Of a stretch of DNA of 64,000 nt, positions 24,427-37,104 are shown piece by piece. Within the stretch, counting starts at the first letter, position 1; every line of letters begins with the position of its first letter. Where the stretch lies: contig OZ021733.1 in assembly GCA_963978545.1 (NCBI GenBank), positions 29,573,330 to 29,637,329 of the forward strand, given 5' to 3'. The position numbers and the translations under genes are program-made. The notes below the pieces were generated by a model. The model was given only the letters and a program-made list of their open reading frames with translations, did not search any database and was not told the DNA's origin. This stretch comes from Linyphia triangularis. Its lineage: Eukaryota > Arthropoda > Arachnida > Araneae > Linyphiidae.

Positions 24427-24685
24427 CCCCAGTAACACAACAACTTTGGCCAATCTCGACTGACATAGGCCAATGCCGATGTGGAACGTTGTAATTCTGC
24501 TGTCCGATACCGACATTGGCCATTCTCGCCAAATATTGGATAAAATATGCTGAAAGCATTGAAATGTTAATGCACAACTTAAAATTGAAATATTTTATTT
24601 ATATAAAAAGACGGAGGGCAAAATATATGATTTGTGATGTTTTTGACTTGTTTATTTTTTTAAGAGTAATTCAAAATGACCTAAA
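24427..24685. mobile_element. GGCCAA-rich MITE, truncated copy
   Basis: CCCCAGTAACACAACAAC followed by TTGGCCAATCTCGAC matches the left end of the better-preserved element at 45871. Similarity continues through AAATATGCTGAAAGCATTGAAATGTTAATGCACAAC, then stops near 24685 with no right terminus. The open frame at 24516-24707 is therefore transposon sequence, not a gene. Confidence 0.7.
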
Positions 24686-25139
24686 AACATACGAGTCCAA
24701 CATTTAAGAATCATATTAAAGTGTGTTAAAAAATTATACTTTTTAATGAGCAGTTGGCAGGAGTGATTTCAGGGAATATGTAAAGGGGAGAGGAAAGGAG
24801 CACACTGAAGGTGTAATAATTGCATACTTCTTGAAACTTGTGTCACTTGCGTAAAGCAAAGCGTTGGTAAGTTGAAAGTTTGCTGATATTGTGACCTTTG
24901 CGCACATTCGTTCCCGAGACATTATACTTTTCCTTACAGCAAATCATTCCCTCGATATTGCACTTTTTTTTTCAATAAGTGGCATTTTTTATGCAAGTAC
25001 AATTCTTTTCTCAAAACTTGATTTATTTAAATTTTGAATTATTAGACAATAGAGCCCCGCTTTTTCACTTAAGTTATTTACTTTATTCTTTGTTAAACTG
25101 AAATTGTGTTTAGTTCTGACAATAATATATATTTTTCCA

Positions 25140-25175
<36 letters not shown>

Positions 25176-25598
25176 ATAAAAAAAAAATATATATATATAT
25201 ATATACTTTGAAATTTTGAAATTTCTAAAGCATTTTATCAAATAGTTTTCAAAAATAAGATGTCATATTTATATATTGATATGTTTAAAAGAAAAAAAAG
25301 TTTCTATAACTTTCTTAATAATTTGAAACTATTATATAAGAGCTGAACGCACTCCTTTATATCCGCGCCTGTCAGTTAGGTCATTGCTTAAAGTTTAATG
25401 ACAAAAAAATCTCTAACTTTTTTCAACAATTAAACACTACAGTTCGCTTCCAATGAAAAGTTCTGTAAGAAACCAAATGTATATTTTTCAATTCTCCGTT
25501 ATATTTCGCATGTTGCTTTATAAAATAATTATTACTATAGTAATCACCTTGAGCTTGAGTCATATTGCCTTACTTTAATATTCTGTCGAAACCGAATC
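24686..25598. other. Unassigned interval with poly-T and (TA)n
   Basis: A run of about 28 T followed by A-rich sequence and (TA)n lies at about 25143-25206. The rest shows no recognised gene or repeat. Confidence 0.4.
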
Positions 25599-25771
25599 CC
25601 CTAAAACAGCGTTCGCCACAACTTTTAGAGGCGGGCCGTATGACTTATGTTTGAGCTTTTCGCGGGCCGGATACCCCAAAATATGTGTCTTTAATCAGTA
25701 TCGATTTAACGCATTTTTAAAACTAGAAAAAAATATTAACTATTTTTATTTTAATAAAATTGCAATTGATA

Positions 25772-25811
<40 letters not shown>

Positions 25812-26067
25812 GTGCTTAAAAAGATAATTTTCATTATTAGTAAATCAAAGTCTTAAAAAGAAGTTAATCTTTTGTTCAACGAATCAATGCGACTTGACCT
25901 AACTTTTAATAAATGTATTTAAACTGTACTTCCAGATTATTCCGTTTTAGTCGATATCAATTGTGAAACGATGGCGATTGAAATCGTTCAGTTGATTTTA
26001 TGATAGAGTCGATATCTTTCGGAGTATTTGTTGCAGTTAATTTTAGTAAATTATCCATATAAGATTC

Positions 26068-26535
<468 letters not shown>

Positions 26536-26592
26536 AGCGGGCCGCATAAAAAATATGTCGCGGGCCACATAGTGGCTAACGCTACCCTAAAA

Positions 26593-27396
26593 GATTTAAA
26601 AATATTGTAAAAGCTCAGTTGTAAAACGAAAGCTAAAAGTAATAAGTTTTCCCATGAAAGCATTTATGCGTAAAGGTTACAAGTAGTTTAAGCAAGGTTA
26701 TTCAAGCTTCATTATTCATCATGTTAAGACTATCCATTCATCATGCTAAGGATATCCCTCATTAAGAGCAATGAAAGGTATAATCTCTCTTGATTATGTT
26801 ATTGTAGTACATATTTTTACTACTAAATTAATAGAAAAAAAGCAGAGAAATTATAAGTCTAGTTAATATGTTGGACTGCTACAAATATGAACTTTGCTTG
26901 CTTTAAATTAAGCAATATTTTATTTTAAAATATTTGCACATAGTACGCAGTTTGTAAATGATAAGCCACTTGCTGTTTGTTTCTAAAAATCACAACGTCG
27001 TTTGATTTGTTCTACTTTGAAGACTTCACTTTGTCCTGAAAAATGATCAACAGTATGTCCATGACCTATTGTGCTGATGCTGATTTTGTCAATTGCAATA
27101 TCCGAAGGAACATTACCTAAACATTATTTTTTCACGTATTCATACCAAACGAAACTGGAGATAATGTATATTCCTTATTACAAGTACAATTGCCAAATCG
27201 GAAAATGTATCGACAATTGATGACGACATTTTTCATTTTTCTTTCGACATTCTTGTTTTGTTAGAATTAATTTTCATGTTGTAATTTAAGAAGCCGAAAA
27301 ATTGAAAATTTTCAATGATAGCTTCGAACTAGTCAAGGAAAAAAGTCGCTATTTTGGTTTCTAGACATGTTTCGCAAAGCAAGCTCGATATCCATA
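26593..27396. other. Unassigned AT-rich interval
   Basis: No gene or repeat boundary was recognised between the hAT element and the foldback MITE. Confidence 0.4.
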
Positions 27397-27601
27397 CACT
27401 GTTAAAAACTTAAATCCACCTTGCACAGAAAATTAGTTCCCATTTAGCTGCAACCAACATTTGATGCTTAGTTTCACGATTTAATGGTTCTACCTCAGTC
27501 CGAAAGCGTCATTAAATCGTGAAACTAAGCACCAAATGTTGGTTGCAGCTAAATGGGATCCAATTTTTTATGCAAGGCGGAACAGAATTTTTAACAGTGT
27601 A
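27395..27601. mobile_element. CACTGTTAAAAA foldback MITE, copy 2
   Basis: The same 203-bp foldback design as the copy at 19510. TA dinucleotides flank both ends (27395-27396 and 27600-27601). The arms contain CCACCTTGCACAGAAAATTAG and ACCAACATTTGATGCTTAG, returning in inverted order. The length is identical to copy 1, and loop sequences differ more than arms. Confidence 0.9.
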
Positions 27602-27899
27602 CTTAGGAATTTTACACTATATATTAACTAAATTCGAAAAAAAATGTTTAGCTTTTATACAAAGATTTTTGATTTTTATACAAAGAGATTGACAAAGATT
27701 CCCGTGTAGTTTGGTTTGATGTATGGATGATACGCTTAAAAGCAGAGAGTTAGAGAAAGTTCTTCGACGAAGGTATTAATAAAAATAGAAAATTTATCAC
27801 TTAAGACGTAGATTAGTAAAGACTCAAAATTCGCATTTATAAACGTAGTATTTTAATTTAAACGCAAAGGATTTATGCCCAGTTAAATATCAAATACTG

Positions 27900-28390
27900 A
27901 TTTACACTCTGTCAGTGCCTAGAAAGCCAGCTGGTAAGTAAATTGGTAGGTCACTGTCATGCATTGATGGAAATGCCAGCTTTGCGTTTGCACTGTGCCA
28001 GTTGCTTGAACAATCCAACTATTGAGCGAGCGTTGCACCGCCTGTCAGTGGTTACAGTATGGCGCAAGTAATTGGATGATAAGAGTTGTCACACCAGTAA
28101 ACAGAAAATGTTTGATCTACTGGAGTCACCAGTCAGATGATCACGTGACAAACTGGCTTCCCCTGTGACTAGGTGTTTACACAGTGCTAGCACTGACGTC
28201 ACCTGACTGTCGAACACAACTGGTGAGCCGACTAGCAAAGTACAAATCAGCTTTAAGTCTAGCATCACACAGAAATGTTTAATACCAAAATTTAAATGTT
28301 AATGCCAAATACGAGTACAACCTAGGTACAACCCCGTTGCTGATTGGCGGGGCCATGTCATTGACATCAACATCGATTTTGAAAGAAAAA
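27900..28390. promoter_or_regulatory. GC-richer block with TCACGTGA, TGACGTCA and CCAAT/GC-box motifs
   Basis: A non-coding stretch that stands out by composition. It holds the palindromic E-box TCACGTGA (28141-28148), a full CRE TGACGTCA (28194-28201) and an inverted CCAAT box abutting a GC-box-like motif (TGATTGGCGGGG at 28341-28352). The motifs are directly visible; a regulatory role is inference. A decayed transposon is the main alternative, because AGCCAG, CAGTG and CCTAG words recur in both orientations. Confidence 0.35.
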
Positions 28391-30762
28391 AAGTTTTGAG
28401 TAAAAACACACTCGTTATTTTTATGTTAACCACAAGCCTTCCTCCGTTTCACATCCCAATTGATTTACATATATTATAACTTAAAACTTATATCCTAAGT
28501 TGGGATGTCATACAGAAAGTTGGAAAATGCATTCAAAACCATTTCAGAAATGCTTAGTAGCAAACCAATAACCCAACAAACCCACACACTTTCACTTTTA
28601 TTTATTAATAAAGATTGACTACCTTATTTCTGACATTTAACCCTTTTAAAAGTGATTTAGCCTATTTTATTTTTTGACTTATGTCCATCACACTTTTAGA
28701 ATGAGGGAAATAAATAAAAGAATTAGGTTGCCCCATTTTTGGACAATTATCTTTATATTTTCATGATACTAATTGCAAATATAAATTAAATTCCACTTTA
28801 AATTATTAGTCGGTGCATCAATTAGTCTATAACTCATCAATATATCATCAAAAAATATCAAAAATTTTTAGTTATTAGGATATGGGTTCATTACTTCTTG
28901 CTGGAAACATTCCATTGTTGTTCTAGAATGCCGAAGTCAATCTCAAAATTACGAAACATCGAGTCATCATCGTAAAAATCTATTCATCAACGATAATCAT
29001 CATTTCATCCCTACAATCACAAGAACCGAAATATATAATGATAATAATTACTCGGACATACTGGTAATTATAGCGAAAAGTGATTATTATTTGATCGATG
29101 GTGAACGGTACTTTAATGACAGAATGAAAGGGAATGAGAGCCCAAATCAATTTTTGCAGAACGTTAAAACAATGTAATAAAAATATACCACGCTCGGAAG
29201 AAAAGATGATGTTTTTTACTTTCTTAAATACATCTTGGATTTGTTACAGGTTAATTGTCGACATCAACTTCGAACGCTCATGTTTGTAGTTAAAGGCTAC
29301 TTATTTAGATTTGTCTGGAGCCTGTAGTAATCAACAGTTCTTTATAAAATGTTGTAGGCATATTGCTGCGATCATTGGAAAATGACTTTAAAAAGTTTAA
29401 AATTAAAATGTTCCATATATACAAGGAATCACAATTTGGCAAATGGCGCCTCAAAAACAATAGCTAAAGAACATACATTCACAACTTTATCAAATTGTTT
29501 TCTTTTTTGTGTAAAACTTAACTTACAATTTCTCCGTTAAAGGTCAACCCAGAATATTAACTTCTTTGTCAGTCTTTAAATAATAAGTCCTTAAAGTGAT
29601 TCCTATCTGATGGAGTAAATTTGAACTTGTATTTTTTTCCAAATATCATTTCTCCATGATCTCAGTAATACGAATGAAATAATAGCTATTGTCTTCGATT
29701 ATCCTTCTTAATGTTTTTGTACAATAAGCAATTTAAAATGTTCGAAAATCTATTTCATTGACCCCCAATAGTGTTGAACAATATGAAACAAATTGGCACT
29801 TTGAAATAACCATTTTCTTACACAAAATAGTCCATTAAACAAATCTATTTAAGCGACTTTTCATTGATTGGAAAAAGTAAATGAGAAATTAAACACAAAA
29901 TCAACTACAGTGGTCAGATAATCAAATCCACATCCGAACTTCTTGATTCAACCATCGGTATAGATTACCAACTAGATAGACTGCTTAACGCTGGAAAAAT
30001 GAAGGCGTTGCCAGATTGTTGGGTGGGCAAAGAAAATACGGATTGCCGAGGATTGAAAATAAAATATTGGGATTTGCACATCAAAACTGTCAATAGTAGA
30101 CCTTAATTAGTAATAATACGCAAAAAAATATCTACTCTAGCACTTAACAAGATTTCCTGCTTTTCCACCCAACTATAAAAGTGAACTGTGATTGATTAAT
30201 CATTCACCCATCATCAACAACCACCGGCGCGTTTTCCCCCGTGCATTTTCATCGGAGCAGTCAATTCTTTGTTTATCTATATCGATGGTTTCAACTTGCC
30301 TGGTTCTTGACGTTAAATTCACTATAACTAGATATGTTATTTATATTGTTAGTAATGTATTTTAATGTTTTATTTAATTAAAAAAAAAACTGTATACTCT
30401 ATTACACACCTTGTAGCTTTTTGAAGCGTTTCATTGTACCCACAATGATACCCTTTTTAGCTGCCCCAAACACCATATTTCTTCCTTAAAAGAAAGTATT
30501 GGTGTGATTAAATGTAATAAGATCTAGGATATTCATACAATCTGTTTGCATTCAAATATATCAATCTGTTTGAATGCAATTCTGTTGGTTAGTAAACAAA
30601 TATAAAGTGCTATATGATTCAATTAAGAAAATATTTACGCTTACGTTGAAGACAAAAAAAAATCCGTAAGGAGCGAAAATTACTTTCTACGTTGGAAAAC
30701 CCATTTTCCCTCATATGTTTTCAACAATATCTGGTGATAATACTAAATCACGTCAACATACG
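28391..30762. other. Unassigned AT-rich interval
   Basis: About 2.4 kb without a recognised gene, tandem array or element end. A 10-bp inverted pair TTGCATTCAA/TTGAATGCAA occurs at about 30549-30582. Confidence 0.4.
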
Positions 30763-30932
30763 ATTAGGTCAACTGGTTGGTTAGTTGTTTTCAGATTATC
30801 TGGCGCCGTCAGCAACACGAGGGCTATAATGTGCCGAAACATTCATCATTTGACAAGCCAACATACATTTACAAACACCCATGCCTTACACGGGACTCGA
30901 ACCCGCAACCTCGAGGGCTAATTAGGTCAACT
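30763..30932 (-). mobile_element. SINE family 1, 5'-truncated copy with TSD
   Basis: A minus-strand copy running from the tail (GGTTGGTTAGTTG) through the B box and stopping shortly upstream of it. A perfect 12-bp duplication ATTAGGTCAACT (30763-30774, 30921-30932) brackets it. Confidence 0.92.
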
Positions 30933-31732
30933 GAAGAACTATACCTTACTAAACGGAAAACTGAGCCCTTGCATTCAAGAATTAAAAATCTTGCTTCATT
31001 GTACCTCAAATTTCATGCTCCTCTACATTATTCCACATTCTTGATGTTATTCCTTTACATAGTCAATAAACCCAAAATATTAAAAGCAATATATCATTAA
31101 AAGTACTTCCTATGGATTTCTATCAAACACACTGCAATAAAAATCTACCTCTTCAAAGTTCATTAGGACAAATGCCGGAAGGAAGTAGAAAAATCTTTAG
31201 TTATCTGAATTAGTACTTCATTCATCCTATAAATCCATTTACACCAAAAATAAATAACAAGCGAAGAGGAAGAGGAAAAAAAGTCAACAAATTTTCACTT
31301 TTGTTGGCCTATAGGTCAAGAAAGAGTTGCAGCAATAACACAGAAAAAAAAAAGCGAAAACACACGAGGGACAGGTTTCTCTCTTGTTCCTCATAATTCA
31401 CGTTCAGACACTCCATTGATGCCTAGATACAAAGAACTGTCTGACAACTACGTGCCTGGAAAATGCGCCAACTTGTCTATACAAAGATGTTACCTTTTCC
31501 CGATCTTTAGAAGGAGTAGACAATGAAAAGTTATTTATTTCCATCCATTAATCTTGTTGATAATTGTTTCTCCTTCCTTTCAAAAACAGTAATGAATGGG
31601 TATATTTAAAATTAGATCTATTGTGTCAAGTAATAAAAATTTTTATTGTGTGTCCGATACTTAAAATTGCTTTCTGCGAAACCTCACGTAATGTCTATAA
31701 TCGTAATGGTACTGAAACAGTATCCTTTGTTC
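30933..31732. other. Unassigned AT-rich interval
   Basis: No gene or repeat boundary was recognised. Confidence 0.4.
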
Positions 31733-31999
31733 TTAACCTGTTCAGGACCGGCGAAAGGAGAAAGAAGCGCTTCCCCAGGCCCGCGCGCTCAAAGAGACTA
31801 CGCACGCACGGGACCGGGCATTTTTCCCCGTTAAGCATTTTGCCCCGTTAAATTCAAATAAAACGTTCCAATCTGAAATCACGTCTGTGTGATGATGGGC
31901 CGGCTGGCACGGAAACACTGATCACAAATACGATATCGCGGGCCGTGAGGGAAGAATCGTCTGATCACATATACGCGATCACGGTCCTGAACAGGTTAA
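31733..31999. mobile_element. GC-rich TTAA MITE (piggyBac-like)
   Basis: Perfect 14-bp inverted repeats CCTGTTCAGGACCG (31737-31750) and CGGTCCTGAACAGG (31982-31995) are each flanked by TTAA (31733-31736, 31996-31999). The 259-bp interior is strikingly GC-rich for this window (GGCCCGCGCGCTC, GGGCCGGCTGGCACGG) and contains a repeated TGATCACA word. TTAA targets and CC-starting ends fit piggyBac. Two overlapping frames here (62 and 95 codons) are not conserved proteins. Confidence 0.9.
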
Positions 32000-33030
32000 T
32001 TAAAAAGATTCCGCTTCGGAAAAAGTAAACATGTTTCAGTCTTCAGACAGTGACAATCAATTTATATTTATTTGAATCTTCATAGGATTATAACTATACA
32101 ATTTCAAGAGAGAGATTCCTAAAGACTTCCTTCATTTTATGATTATTTTATAAATAACTATCTTCTCACCACCTATTTTCCCATAATTTTACAAACTAAC
32201 TACTTTCAAGTCCCACTTTCTCAGTCACTAATTTCCAAGAATATTCACGAAATAAAAGGTAGAGCTTTACAACTGATCAATCTTCAGACTTTGGATTATG
32301 TCTATCGATTTACCTAAATATCGAAACTGGAAACTATATCTTGAGCAGCATCGCATGCATTCGTCCTTTGCAAGTATTATATCGAACAATTGATACTGTA
32401 TATAACTTATAAGCTTTTATTTCAACTCTTCATAATTTTTCAGTCTTTAAAACTTAAAGTTTGTATCTAAAAAATAAAACGTTCAATAGGATCAAATTTT
32501 AATCTTCAGACAGCATCAGTCTAAAATAATATATATACTGTTATATTTTAACCAACGAAGTTTGGTCACCATAAACATTTACTTTAAATTCATACCTTTT
32601 GCAGCACATGGACTTATTTATAATTCATAAATTCGTATAGCGCTTTAATTTCCTTCATCTTTTTCAAATTTCATATTCTATTCGTATCCTCTATTCGTAT
32701 ATACTTTAATCGTGATATATCTATTCTATTCGTATAAGTGAATTTATTCAAAAATTAATGTATTATATGTATATGTTACGAACACACATTCATTTATATT
32801 CTAAAGCATATACAAATCTTTTTCTCACAGATTATCCTCATTCTAATTCGACAGATCATTTACGCGTCCCACTTACTCAGTCATTAAATATTTTAATGTG
32901 TTTTCTTTCTGACTAAGCACAGCCTTTTATTTTCTGTGTGGCCTTTTGCCTTTTATGCAACCTTGGACTTCTTTCCATTTTACTTGAGTTAAATAACTAA
33001 AGGAAATAATTGCCAAACTCTCAAAAGGTG
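32000..33030. other. Unassigned AT-rich interval
   Basis: No gene or element end was recognised before the LINE relic. TATTCGTAT-like words recur at about 32630-32750. Confidence 0.4.
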
Positions 33031-33039
33031 ACTAATAAT

Positions 33040-34310
33040 GTGAATGTAGTTTGGGATTAGACATTCAATACTAAAGGTGGAACAGATGATGATAACCAAA
33101 GCAGACTCGCGGAAGTCCGTAACTGCTTTAAAAGCTTATGTAAAATTTGAAAAAAATCAAACCTAGCTTTAAAGGTAAAACAAAATCTATACAAATCGAT
33201 AATAAGTTCTGTTTTCCTGTAAGGATCTGAAACGTTGAAACTTGCAGTAATACAGACAAAGAGACTATATATTGGGACAGGCTTACTAGAGCACATTGAA
33301 TATGTTACAACGATGTGTAAACCGGTTTTACTACGCCTTGATTGGCTGATTGGAACGATGTGTGGAAGATTCGTTAAAACTATTATAGTATCCGTGGTTA
33401 GAAGAGTAAAATATTAATTGAACTTATAAGCGCTTATTTTCTTGTTGTTATCAACATATATTTAAGTTTAAAACAAAACTATGTACGCATGTTATTAATA
33501 CCATTATTAAAGTTGTAAATTGTCCGGAACTATATCTTTACGCGAAAGAATCCATCCTACAGCGTATATTAAAGGCTCAAGTAATGTTGTCCCGAGGTAT
33601 AGCCCTGTTTCCACGGCAACAAACAACGATAGACAACAACGAAGACGATAACAAGCTTAAAATTAATTATACTTAGTACAGGTGCAAGAATTACAAATGA
33701 AATGCTCTCACTGAAAACAAAATTAAAACCAATAGATGAGGAAATTAAAATTAGAAAACGACGCCTAACCGGCCATATCTTGAGAATGAGAAGGGATGAA
33801 ATCCAAAATGTTGCGCTCACCTGGGCACCATAGGGAAGAACACCGACCTGAACGTTCTAGGCAAGCGTGGAGAAGGATTATAGAAAGCGAGAGAGATGGG
33901 GCCGGATGTATGAGCTGGAGACAAGCAAGGGTTGCTGCGAGAGACAGGAAAGGTTGGAGAGCTAGACTGAAAGCCTTTTGCGACCTTAGCCGACCTGGAC
34001 GTCCTAGGCTAACGTGGAGAAGGATGATGGAAACCGAGAGAGATGGGCCGGATGGACGAGCTGGAGACAAGCAGGGGTTGCTGCGAGGGACAGGAGAGGG
34101 TGAAAAGCTAGACTGAAGGCCTTATGCGACCTTAGCTGACCTAGAAGTCCTAGGTTAACGTGGAGAAGGATGATGGAAAGCGAGAGAGATGGGGCCGGAT
34201 GGATGAGCTGGACACAAGCAGGGGTTGCTACGAGGGACAGGAAAGGATGGAGAGCTAGATTGAAGGCCTTATGCGCCCCTGGGCACGATGATGAGGAGTT
34301 TGCGATAAAG
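33040..34310 (+). pseudogene. LINE reverse transcriptase C-terminal relic with triplicated 3' end
   Basis: A degraded non-LTR retrotransposon ORF2 end. The first block (about 33064-33290) reads GGTDDDNQSRLAEVRNCFKS, then SNLALKVKQNLYKSIISSVF and GSETLKLAVIQTKR. This is the post-palm region seen in many LINE reverse transcriptases (GG-x-D/E-D, K-x-R/K-L-Y-x-S, LYGSETW). The second block (about 33690-34290) reads RKRRLTGHILRMRRDEIQN, then after a stop and frameshift SRQAWRRIIESERDGAG, MSWRQARVAARDRKGWRARL. This matches the common C-terminal G-H-x-x-R-M, W-R-R, D-R-x-x-W-R pattern. The segment from GACCTG is present three times in tandem (33845, 33992, 34138; period 146-147 bp). Upstream palm and endonuclease domains are absent. 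The clade is undetermined; CR1/L2- or RTE-like ends are possible. Confidence 0.75.
33845..34285. repeat. Three tandem 146-147-bp copies of the LINE 3' end
   Basis: Unit starts GACCTGAACGTTCTAGG, GACCTGGACGTCCTAGG and GACCTAGAAGTCCTAGG lie at 33845, 33992 and 34138. Each contains GATGGGCCGGAT-type sequence and ends in GCCTT(A/T)TGCG. The repeat period is not a multiple of three throughout, so the reading frame shifts between units. At 51.8 kb the same LINE end is present as a single copy. Confidence 0.92.
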
Positions 34311-35054
34311 TGAATAACTTTTATTTGATAAAATGACAGCATTATTATAACTGTTCTATAATTTTAGTTTAACTTAGTCACTAGGAAGTAAAACAATATT
34401 CTTCTATTCAATGAATTTCAATAGAATAATTTAGTGGTTTATAAATTTTATAAATATTTGTTGTTGTTTTTTCTTATTTTTGGGTGCGAACATGATTATA
34501 CAATTATTTATCTACGTTAATTATCTAAAAGAAGACTGTTTAGGCCGTAACCTTCATAATGCTTTATAACTTTTTATATGTTACTAACTATGTTAGTAAC
34601 TTTCATTATGTTATTATAAACAGGCTTTGGTCATCATTAAAAAAATATATTTGGTAGATACTAAAATTGTATATGGCTGCTTACTAAACATTACATGTTT
34701 AAACCACTGACTACAGGGATTGCCTCTATCTTCTGCTTTTTATATATAAACAATAAGCAAATGTAGAAAAGTAAAAGTAAAACTTAAACATATCCAAATA
34801 CAATTCGCTTGTACTAACATTATGTGTACCTTGAGTTTAACTTATTCGAATTTCTCGACATACAAACTATACATAACATTTACCACCAAATCACTAAAAA
34901 TCCACTTTACAGACATTTTAAAGATAAGTGTTCTAAGAATATTGCCAATATTCGGTTTTTATGATATTTAAGGGCATCGATTGCTTTGTACTAACTCAAA
35001 TTATAGTTCTGATTTTTTATAAATTAAATTTCGTATTACTTTATCTCGTTTAAG
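34311..35054. other. Unassigned AT-rich interval
   Basis: No gene or repeat was recognised. Confidence 0.4.
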
Positions 35055-35325
35055 CAATGCCGTAACTAAACTTTCATTTCAGGGGGGGGGGGGAGGTAAA
35101 AAAATATGTTTACCCATCTACACAAAATTGGAAAAAGTTCTGAAAAACCAATCAGTCTATTCCCAATGTTTTATTATGAAGTTCTAAATTGTATGCTCTT
35201 GTAGTTGATCTATAATAATAGTTTGGTAGTTTAATATTTAATGTACAATATATGGTGGGGGGGGGGGGGATATTTCAAGAGGGTTTGAGCTATGTAACTC
35301 TTCTCCCTCTTCTGGTACGGCCCTG
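35055..35325. mobile_element. Possible short hAT-like MITE
   Basis: The left end CAATGCCGTAACTA and the right end, on the complement, CAGGGCCGTACCAGAAGAGGG resemble each other and the common CAGGGCCGTA-type hAT terminus. Two long G-runs lie inside (about 35083 and 35255). An exact 8-bp duplication was not found; TCGTTTA and TTGTTTA at the edges differ by one base and are offset from the expected boundary. Confidence 0.45.
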
Positions 35326-35487
35326 TTGTTTATGAATACCCATTGTAAATATTACAATGTTAAAAATACAATTGAATTACATAACGATAAAAATAAAAAG
35401 CTATTTCCAATTGGTGTCAAGAGAACCTCATTTTAAAGCGATGTTTTTTTTCGTAGCTAAAAAAACTTACGCAATCTTGTTATATCA

Positions 35488-36006
35488 TATCCTCCTGAGA
35501 CACACAACTGTTTGAAACATGATTTAAAGCTAATTTTTATGCATATTATTCTTTTGGGTCTATGTAACGTACTTTTAAAGTTCAGAACTGATCCATGCAC
35601 TTTAAGTACACTTAGACAAAAATTGAATATCTCCTTAAGCTTATAAAAATTCTGAAATTTAATTGTTCAGATGTGAAATTTCATCATGAAAGGCTGCAAA
35701 ACAATTTCGTAAGGACGTGATACATAAAAATACTTTACATTTAGTGCAAAACTTTTTTGCTCGCGCTGAACATCCAGACATCCGACAACGTGAGGAAAAG
35801 TCTTAGTGTCTATTGCTGGCGTGCTTCGCACCAGCTATTAAACGCCTCTACTGGCAGAGGAACTGTTTTTTGTCGTTTCTTTACAGGCTCTACTATCATG
35901 TAACTATCATCAGCTGTAGGACTGAACTCTGCTATTTCATGCAAAGAAAAATTATGCGCACAAAATCCGATGTGCATTTAAATGTACGCGAGGTCTCAGG
36001 AGGATA
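35488..36006. mobile_element. MITE with TCCTCCTGAGAC ends, copy 2
   Basis: Perfect 12-bp inverted ends TCCTCCTGAGAC (from 35490) and GTCTCAGGAGGA (to 36004) are flanked by TA on both sides. The interior is closely similar to the 4292-4820 copy apart from small indels, which break the longer minus-strand frame seen there. Confidence 0.88.
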
Positions 36007-37104
36007 TAGTTCATTTTTCGAAAGTATATAACAACATTATTTTTAGTATTCAAGAATATGTTCTCTAATTACAATTAGCATAGTAACGTTTTCGCTTTCT
36101 CTATGAAAGAATACTTTACGTTTTCGTTATTTTGAGATTAAATGTAGTATACATGACAAAACATGTGACCTATACTATAAATGACATAAAAATCTTATAC
36201 TATACATGAAATAAAAAATAAACTTTATACAAATAATATTTTTTTTCTTTCATTTTCATAGTTCATTTTAATAAAAAAAAATACTCTATACAAATACTTA
36301 TTTTTTCTTTCCTTTTCATAGTTCATTTCATTTTAACGCGTTTCGCATCACTAGAATATGTAGTTAAGTTGACGTTCACCTTGACCCATGAGCAGTTAAA
36401 TAAAAATGTTGAAAATTTGGGTATTTTCCCAAAGAGGGACAAAATTTAACAAGTCAAAATTTTGATATTCAACTTAATATTTCATTTTTTAAACATAATA
36501 TCTGCCAAAGTATTATTTTAAATCTTTGATTTTTTCATACTATGTATAACAACAGGAACATCCTTAACGAAATTTGAAAGGGAAATAACTGGGTATATTA
36601 ATGCACTATGTACTTTTTTGAATAAGCTAACTTATAAAAAAAATTTAAATAAATAATAATAAAATGAACCTTAGTTACTCTTTAAATTTTTTTAATGATA
36701 TTTTATTATTTCTTAAAAAAAAAAAAAAAACACTTATTTATATCAATACTTCGGTAGATAATAAGGACAAAAAATGAAGTATTTAGTCAAAAGAGATCGT
36801 CAGCCTATTCCATTAAGTTGGATCTCGAAGTTTTGGCTTGTTAAATTCTGTGTCACATTGAAAAATACCGAAATCTTCAACATTTTTAAAAGTTTCAGTT
36901 TCAAAAGTTAAGTTTAAAATAGGTTTCTTTTTTGTGTTTCGTTCTACTAACTTTAGAAGAAAACACGCTAGTAATATTCTGATGTCTGTTTGAATGTCCA
37001 TTTGAAATATTAAAAGTTGAACAACTTACTAACTGGTTGGAAGATTCAAATGATATTTTTCACATTAATCAATTTTCAAGTACAAATAAATAAAAAAGTT
37101 TCTT
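36007..37104. other. Unassigned AT-rich interval
   Basis: Two similar ATAGTTCATTT-centred stretches near 36250 and 36310 form a weak tandem pair. No gene was recognised. Confidence 0.4.

Noticed and set aside
31564..31851. 95-codon frame, +
   Set aside because: It runs from unique AT-rich DNA into the GC-rich TTAA MITE and so spans an insertion boundary.
33765..34342. Two minus-strand frames of 101 and 112 codons, and a similar one at 51804-52067
   Set aside because: They are antisense shadows of the triplicated LINE 3' end, whose plus-strand translation shows the known motif pattern.
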